This document shows positions 59,882-64,000 of a stretch of DNA of 64,000 nt, one piece after another (the stretch's first letter is position 1; every line of letters starts with the position of its first letter). A model generated the notes under the pieces. It was given only the letters and a program-made list of their open reading frames with translations. It ran no database searches and was not told where the DNA came from. This stretch comes from Nonomuraea angiospora (lineage in GTDB: Bacteria > Actinomycetota > Actinomycetes > Streptosporangiales > Streptosporangiaceae): contig NZ_JADBEK010000001.1 of the NCBI RefSeq assembly GCF_014873145.1, forward strand, positions 5,952,001-6,016,000. The letters run 5' to 3'. Position numbers and translations under genes: made by a program.

Positions 59882-60325
59882 TCAGAGGAGGTGGCGGGGC
59901 GCTGGCCGGAACCGGCGGATCTCCGCCCCCAACCCCCGCAGCGACTCGACCGGCACCTCGATCTCCGTCCACGGAGGCGTGAGATCCGTGTCCGTGTAGC
60001 GCGGCACCACGTGAACGTGGAAGTGGAAGACGCTCTGCCACGCGGTCTCGCCGCTCGCGTGCCACAGATTGACGCCCCTCGCCCCCAGCGCGCCCGCGAG
60101 GCGGCGCGACACCTCCACGGTGGCCCGCATGACGTGGGCCGCCTCGTCGGGCGGGATGTCCGCCAGATCCCGGTGATGCGCTCTCGGCACGACGAGCGTG
60201 TGCCCTCTGGTGGCCGGGGCGAGGTTGAGGAAGGCGATCGTGTGGTCGTCCTCGTGGATCGTCTGCGAGGGCTCGACGCCTTCGACGATCCGGCAGAAGA
60301 CGCACGCGGCCTCGGTGTCCGTCAC
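59882..60325 (-). CDS. HIT-family nucleotide hydrolase
   Basis: A 147-residue histidine-triad protein. The catalytic triad is HFHVHVVPR near residue 102; CVFCRIVEG is the N-terminal Cys-x-x-Cys/HIT start, and ATRGHTLVVPRAHHRDL the middle. It hydrolyses nucleoside phosphoramidates or dinucleotides. It lies 42 bases past the NUDIX gene in the same direction. Confidence 0.93.
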   Translation of the reverse strand: MTDTEAACVFCRIVEGVEPSQTIHEDDHTIAFLNLAPATRGHTLVVPRAHHRDLADIPPDEAAHVMRATVEVSRRLAGALGARGVNLWHASGETAWQSVFHFHVHVVPRYTDTDLTPPWTEIEVPVESLRGLGAEIRRFRPAPRHLL

Positions 60326-60367
60326 GGATCACGATGCTCGCAGCCCGCCCGAACCCCGCTCAACCGG

Positions 60368-60814
60368 TTATCCGGCCTCGCGCTCGAACAGGCGGTGGAG
60401 GAGCGCGCCCTGGCCGGACTGGAGCACGTGGCCGTGCTCGAGCGGGATCCAGAAGCACTCGAAGCGCGTGGGCGGCCCGTTTCCGTCATGGTCCTCGCTG
60501 CTCGCCCACCGATCCGGGGTCTCTTCGTGCAGGGCCAGCTGGAAGACGTGGCGGCGTTGCAGCTCGGCGCGGTAGGGGGTGAGGTCGTACTCGGCCATCC
60601 CGAGTTTCCGCACGACGGTGAAGTCGTGGAGCCCGGTCTCCTCCCGCGCCTCCCTGAGCGCGGCGTCCCGAGGGTCCTCCCCTTCCTTGACCGTCCCCGC
60701 GGGGACCTGGACGCCCACTTCCTCGGGGCTGTAGTCGACGTGGCGGAACACGAGCAGCTCGGCATCGCGGACGATGTAGCACAGGACCTTGTCGCGGATC
60801 GTTCTGTCAGGCAT
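60368..60814 (-). CDS. NUDIX hydrolase
   Basis: A 148-residue NUDIX protein. The Nudix box is complete in AGTVKEGEDPRDAALREAREETGLHDF (G-x5-E-x7-R-E-x-x-E-E-x-G). It starts MPDRTIRDKVLCYIVRDAELL. It cleaves a nucleoside diphosphate-linked substrate, unassigned. It overlaps the methyltransferase by 8 bases, and the HIT gene follows, so the four genes 59882-62470 may form one unit. Confidence 0.92.
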   Translation of the reverse strand: MPDRTIRDKVLCYIVRDAELLVFRHVDYSPEEVGVQVPAGTVKEGEDPRDAALREAREETGLHDFTVVRKLGMAEYDLTPYRAELQRRHVFQLALHEETPDRWASSEDHDGNGPPTRFECFWIPLEHGHVLQSGQGALLHRLFEREAG

Positions 60815-61454
60815 ATGCGATGATCGCATAGCGCTCGTCGCGCACGGGACCGCCCCAGAGGTCGGCGTCGTCGCTGAGCGGCTCCACGCGCAGGTCGGAC
60901 ACCAGCGGGCGGACGGCCGCGGCCAGGTCGGCGGCGCCGAGGCCACCGTTCCAGGGCAGCGATCCGGCGCCCTCCACATAGGGCTGCCCGGTCTCCCGCC
61001 AGCGTCCCTCCACCAGCACGAGCCTGCCGGACGGGCGCAGGCGGCAGGTCCACTCGCGCAGCGCCGCCTCGGGGTCGGGCAGGGTCCACACCAGGTGCCG
61101 GCAGAGCACCACGTCGAAGCGGTCGTCGCCGGTGGGCGGGGTGGCGGCGTCGCCGACCAGGAAACGCCCCGCGAGCCCGGCGGACGACAGCTTGGCGCGG
61201 GCCTGCTCGATCATCCGCGGCGCCACGTCCACGCCGGTCACCCGGTGCCCGGCCGCGGCCAGCAGCATGGACAGGGACCCGGTGCCGCAGCCGACGTCGA
61301 GCACGTCGGCCGGCTGGGCCGGGGTCCAGGCGCGCAGGCGGCGGTCCCAGGCGGCACGCGTGCGGTCGGCCCGCAGGCCGTGGTCCGGCTCCTCGTCGAA
61401 GGTGGGCGCCGCGGCGTCCCAGTAGCCGGTGATCGCGGAGGTGAGATCGGACAT
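60807..61454 (-). CDS. Class I SAM-dependent methyltransferase
   Basis: A 215-residue methyltransferase with motif I VLDVGCGTGSLSMLLAAAGH, motif II VTGVDVAPRMIEQAR, then DAATPPTGDDRFDVVLCRHL. It opens MSDLTSAITGYWDAAAPTFD, the usual start for a UbiE/YdaC-like group. An ATG at 61496 overlaps the next gene's stop by 4 bases but lacks a ribosome site; 61454 has GAGAGG upstream. The substrate is unknown. Confidence 0.9.
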   Translation of the reverse strand: MSDLTSAITGYWDAAAPTFDEEPDHGLRADRTRAAWDRRLRAWTPAQPADVLDVGCGTGSLSMLLAAAGHRVTGVDVAPRMIEQARAKLSSAGLAGRFLVGDAATPPTGDDRFDVVLCRHLVWTLPDPEAALREWTCRLRPSGRLVLVEGRWRETGQPYVEGAGSLPWNGGLGAADLAAAVRPLVSDLRVEPLSDDADLWGGPVRDERYAIIAYA

Positions 61455-61492
61455 GGGCCCGATCCTCTCAAGCGCCACCGACAATCCCGCCG

Positions 61493-62470
61493 TCATGCCA
61501 CGGTGATGACGACCTTGCCCCGGGCGTGGCCCCGCTCGACGTAGCCGATCGCCTCGGGGACCTCGCTCAGCGGGTGGGTCCGGTCGATGACCGGCCTGAT
61601 CTTCCCCGCTTCGAGCAGGTCGCGCAGGGCGACGAGGTCGTCCGTGCTCTCGTCGACCACGTATCCGGCGAGCAGGCTCTGCCGTACGAAGAGGGAGGAC
61701 AGCATCACGTGGACGATGCGGGTCATGACCCCCACCCAGCGCCCGCCCTTGTCTCCGCTGTTGTGCAGATAGATCCCCTGAGGGGCGAGCGCGCGCCTGC
61801 AGTCCGCCAAGGAGCGGTTGGCCACGTTGTCGAGGATGACGTCGTAGCGCTCGCCGCCGCGCGTGAAGTCCTCCTTGGTGTAGTCGACGACGTGATCGGC
61901 CCCGATCGAGCGTACGATCTCCACGTTGCCCGGCCCGCACACGCCGGTCACCTCGGCGCCCAGAGCCTTGGCGATCTGCACCGCGAACGGCCCCACCCCG
62001 CCCCCGGCACCGTTGACCAGCACCTTCTGCCCGGCCCTGACCCGGCCTTTGTCGCGGAGGGCCTGTAACGCGGTGACGGCCGCCACCGGCACGGCCGCCG
62101 CCTCCTCGAACGTCAGCCCGGCGGGTTTCCGCACCACGAACCCCTCCGCCGGCACGGCCACGTACTCGGCGAACGCGCCGCGGCAGAAGCCGTACACCTC
62201 GTCTCCGGGCCGCAGCGCGGTGACGCTCCTGCCCGCGGCCACGACCTCCCCGGCCAGGTCGGCGCCCAGCAGGTGGGACTTGGGGCGGGTCAGCCCCGCC
62301 TGCGCCCTGAAGATGTAGGGCAGGCCGCGCAGGAGGTGCCAGTCCCCCGCGTTGACGGAGGCCGCCCGGACGCGGACCAGCACGTCGTCGTCGCCGATCT
62401 CGGGCTTGTCGACGTCCTGGAGCTCGATGACGTCGGGCGAGCCGTAGGAGTGGTAGCGGATGGCCTTCAT
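61493..62470 (-). CDS. Zinc-independent MDR/quinone oxidoreductase-like protein
   Basis: A 325-residue medium-chain dehydrogenase. It has SVNAGDWHLLRG (catalytic region without zinc Cys), LLGADLAGEVVAAG, the NADPH glycine motif NGAGGGVGPFAVQIAKALGA and DHVVDYTKEDFT. It fits NADPH-dependent quinone or enone reductases. The start lies 28 bases from a perfect 12-bp-arm palindrome that is probably its operator; it is divergent from an unknown gene and may be induced by electrophiles. Confidence 0.92.
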   Translation of the reverse strand: MKAIRYHSYGSPDVIELQDVDKPEIGDDDVLVRVRAASVNAGDWHLLRGLPYIFRAQAGLTRPKSHLLGADLAGEVVAAGRSVTALRPGDEVYGFCRGAFAEYVAVPAEGFVVRKPAGLTFEEAAAVPVAAVTALQALRDKGRVRAGQKVLVNGAGGGVGPFAVQIAKALGAEVTGVCGPGNVEIVRSIGADHVVDYTKEDFTRGGERYDVILDNVANRSLADCRRALAPQGIYLHNSGDKGGRWVGVMTRIVHVMLSSLFVRQSLLAGYVVDESTDDLVALRDLLEAGKIRPVIDRTHPLSEVPEAIGYVERGHARGKVVITVA

Positions 62471-62498
62471 GGCGATGCTCCCTCGTCAGAGACTTAGG

Positions 62499-62526
62499 TC
62501 ATGTGTAAGATTCTTCTTACACATGA
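62499..62526. promoter_or_regulatory. 28-bp operator with 12-bp perfect arms
   Basis: TCATGTGTAAGA and TCTTACACATGA are exact complements around TTCT. It sits between the divergent quinone-oxidoreductase-like gene and the 62590 gene. The size and symmetry fit a TetR- or MarR-family dimer. Confidence 0.8.
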
Positions 62527-62589
62527 AAGACGGTAACACTCACCGATCGCCATCGACAATGCTCACCAATCGGTAGCAATTGCTAACCT

Positions 62590-62934
62590 ATGGACATGGA
62601 GCCATGGCCGCAGAAAGATCAGATAGCCGCGGCGCTACGCCAGATCAGCGCCGGGTTCGCGGCGCTGGCCGATGCGATCTCGGCCGATCCGGCTCGACCC
62701 CCAGCAGACAGCCGGCATCGGGCGCTCATCGCCGAATGGGGGCGCGCCGGCCTGACCAGGGCTGAAGCCAGCGCGTTGTTCCGCAAGCACGGCTTCTCCC
62801 CCCAGGCCGCCGGCGGCTGGGCCCGCGGCGACTGGCTGGAGGTCCGCGACGACGGCCGCCGCTATCTCACCGACCGTTCGCTGCACTGGCTGGCCGAACA
62901 AGGAGCCCCCGATGACCCACAGCCCCGTGACTGA
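62590..62934 (+). CDS. Uncharacterised small protein, winged-helix-like
   Basis: A 114-residue protein opening MDMEPWPQKDQIAAALRQIS. The C-terminal half (LTRAEASALFRKHGFSPQAA, GGWARGDWLEVRDDGRRYLT, DRSLHWLAEQG) alternates helix and strand like a winged helix, but I recognise no family. It is divergent from the quinone-oxidoreductase-like gene and shares the 28-bp palindrome with it, so it may be the regulator acting there. It overlaps the thioesterase by 23 bases. Confidence 0.6.
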   Translation: MDMEPWPQKDQIAAALRQISAGFAALADAISADPARPPADSRHRALIAEWGRAGLTRAEASALFRKHGFSPQAAGGWARGDWLEVRDDGRRYLTDRSLHWLAEQGAPDDPQPRD

Positions 62935-63355
62935 GCCCTTCAGCGTCCGCCTCGAGGTCCGCGTTTACGAGATCGACCCACAGCTCCACCTCAACGGCGG
63001 CTTCTACATCCAGTACGCCGACCACGCCCGCTTCGCCTGCGTCCGCGCCGCCGGGGTGTCGGTCGAGGACCTGCTCGCCGGCGGCCTCGGCCCCGTCAAC
63101 CTCGAGAGCGTCATCAAATACCACCGCGAGCTGCGCGGCGGGGACGAGGTGGACGTCACCTGCGAGTGGGAGTGGAGCGGCGGGAAGACCTACCGGGTGC
63201 GCCATCTCCTGCGGCGCGCGGACGGCACCGTGGCGGCCGAGGTGAGCCACGTGAGCGGCCTGCTGGATCTGAAGGCCCGCCGGCTGATCGCCGACCCCGA
63301 GCGCGAGTGGCGCAGGAGGGCCACCAAACCCGAACTCCTGGGCCTCATGCCCTAG
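62912..63355 (+). CDS. Hotdog-fold acyl-CoA thioesterase (4HBT)
   Basis: A 147-residue thioesterase of the YbgC/FcbC group. EVRVYEIDPQLHLNGGFYIQ, YADHARFACVRAAGVSVED carries the E/D-x-x-x-H-x-N-x-x-x-Y pattern, with YEIDPQLHLNGG replacing the usual DxxGHVN. It overlaps the preceding gene by 23 bases, so the two are coupled. The acyl substrate is unknown. Confidence 0.87.
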   Translation: MTHSPVTEPFSVRLEVRVYEIDPQLHLNGGFYIQYADHARFACVRAAGVSVEDLLAGGLGPVNLESVIKYHRELRGGDEVDVTCEWEWSGGKTYRVRHLLRRADGTVAAEVSHVSGLLDLKARRLIADPEREWRRRATKPELLGLMP

Positions 63356-63434
63356 AACGGCCGCCCTTCTTGCCGAAGTCGAATCTGCGCCACCATTCCG
63401 GTCACAGGTCAAGGTTCGGCCCCAGATCTACGCG

Positions 63435-63833
63435 CTATACCTGGAAGAACTCCAGATGACCGTATCCCTTCCAGGAGCCCGCGTCGCCTGTCAGGACAGG
63501 CCAACCCCGATCCATCGCGAGATAAGCAGTGTGGGCGTGGTGAACGGGCACTTCAAAGGGTCGCACGGCATGGCGGGCCTGCCGCGTGACGCGGAAGATT
63601 TCTTGGCCGGCGAAATCCTGAACCACACATGATCGGAACCCGTACAGCCACATGAGCTTCTCCGGCTCCGGGTCGCCGAGGATGGCGGCTTGGGCGAGCG
63701 CGGTCACAGGCAGGAGCAGAGTGTGACCGTCCTCGGTGAGCACTTCGAGTGCCGTTCGCGCGTCTGCCCCGTCTTGGTCGTCGGCGAGAAGGCGGAGGAT
63801 GGCCGTGAGGTCAGCCACGTATCCCGCGATCAC
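63435..63833 (-). CDS. PIN-domain toxin-like ribonuclease (VapC family)
   Basis: A 132-residue PIN protein. The acidic residues expected of the active site are in YVADLTAILRLL (first Asp), LLLPVTALAQAA, and VHHAHTAYLAMDRGWPVLTG, DAGSW (terminal Asp). The first strand has Asp where VapC has it (ADxxAL). The GTG start overlaps the upstream gene by 4 bases (GTGA), the classic toxin-antitoxin arrangement. Confidence 0.75.
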   Translation of the reverse strand: MIAGYVADLTAILRLLADDQDGADARTALEVLTEDGHTLLLPVTALAQAAILGDPEPEKLMWLYGFRSCVVQDFAGQEIFRVTRQARHAVRPFEVPVHHAHTAYLAMDRGWPVLTGDAGSWKGYGHLEFFQV

Positions 63834-64000
63834 GCGACGTCGGCCTTCTTCGCTGCGGCGGCCTGCTGAGCGGCGTGCATCCGCCGCCGGATGTCGTCCT
63901 TGCGCTGGTCGTAACCTTCGGGGTCAACGGCCCGATCCTTTGCGATGAGGCGGGCGAGACGTTCGCGTGACGCGCGGTCGGCGTCGGCGCGCTGCTGGGC
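63830..64000 (-). CDS. Antitoxin-like protein, 5' part outside window
   Basis: The 3' end of a gene that continues past the window's right edge. 56 codons are visible, ending RRRMHAAQQAAAAKKADVA. It is very rich in Ala, Arg and Asp (LARLIAKDRAVDPEGYDQRK), fitting the disordered tail of a VapB-type antitoxin. It is directly upstream of the PIN gene, with a 4-base overlap. Confidence 0.55.
   Translation of the reverse strand, partial: AQQRADADRASRERLARLIAKDRAVDPEGYDQRKDDIRRRMHAAQQAAAAKKADVA

Noticed and set aside
1..64000. CRISPR array
   Set aside because: No series of short, regularly spaced repeats with unique spacers; the tandem repeats seen have no spacers.
63435..64000. New toxin-antitoxin class
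   Set aside because: It looks like an ordinary VapBC pair and is cut by the window edge.

Overview
The window is a high-GC actinomycete chromosome segment. Codon third positions are almost always G or C, GTG, TTG and even CTG starts occur, and Tat and lipoprotein signals are common. The gene content (multiple PadR, PucR, WYL, MmyB-type and ROK regulators, MhuD-like and SapB-era secreted proteins, SARP debris) points to a filamentous Streptosporangiaceae-type organism such as Nonomuraea. That assignment is inferred from gene content, because no rRNA is present.

Layout. 0-8 kb: the end of a membrane protein, a NarL/LiaR-type two-component system, a Tat-exported hydrolase, tRNA-Gln(CUG), an M3 oligopeptidase, gltX and an FAH-family enzyme. 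8-25 kb: an accessory, partly decayed stretch. It holds an MhuD-like heme monooxygenase, a secreted heparinase-like protein, SDR and TetR remnants, several hydrolases and regulators, a TPR/retropepsin-fold protein with no visible catalytic aspartate, a VOC gene flanked by a 24-bp inverted repeat, an IS5-type element with a nitroreductase between its terminal repeats, a UvrA-like ABC ATPase, and broken signal-peptidase, SARP and IS1182 fragments. 25-31 kb: branched-chain amino acid genes cimA, ilvE and leuB. cimA has a leader peptide (Leu-Leu-Ile-Ile) and terminator that look like an attenuator. 31-38 kb: an NlpC/P60 hydrolase behind a c-di-AMP (ydaO) riboswitch, then a ROK repressor, a XylFGH-type sugar ABC operon and a ROK kinase. 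38-48 kb: serA, an SseB-like protein, a GPH sugar symporter, a PadR-controlled FtsX-type ABC exporter, an FHA protein and a PBP4-type D,D-carboxypeptidase. 48-56 kb: an NMT1/THI5-type ABC importer, an amidohydrolase, PucR and adenine deaminase, probably one nucleobase or pyrimidine uptake and salvage locus. 55.7-64 kb: a tandem pair of tiny secreted proteins, methionine aminopeptidase, a PadR and siderophore-interacting-protein pair, a Ca-binding-like protein interrupted by an amber codon, HIT, NUDIX, a methyltransferase, a quinone-oxidoreductase-like gene under a perfect palindrome, a thioesterase, and the edge of a toxin-antitoxin pair.

The order serA, leuB, ilvE, cimA, FAH, gltX on the minus strand is the conserved actinobacterial backbone. 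The other material looks inserted between those anchors. The most novel-looking signals are the cimA leader, the nitroreductase inside IS-type terminal repeats, the 88-bp inverted repeat between pucR and the adenine deaminase gene, the duplicated small secreted proteins, and the pseudo-protease. No CRISPR array, prophage, restriction-modification or large biosynthetic cluster was found.
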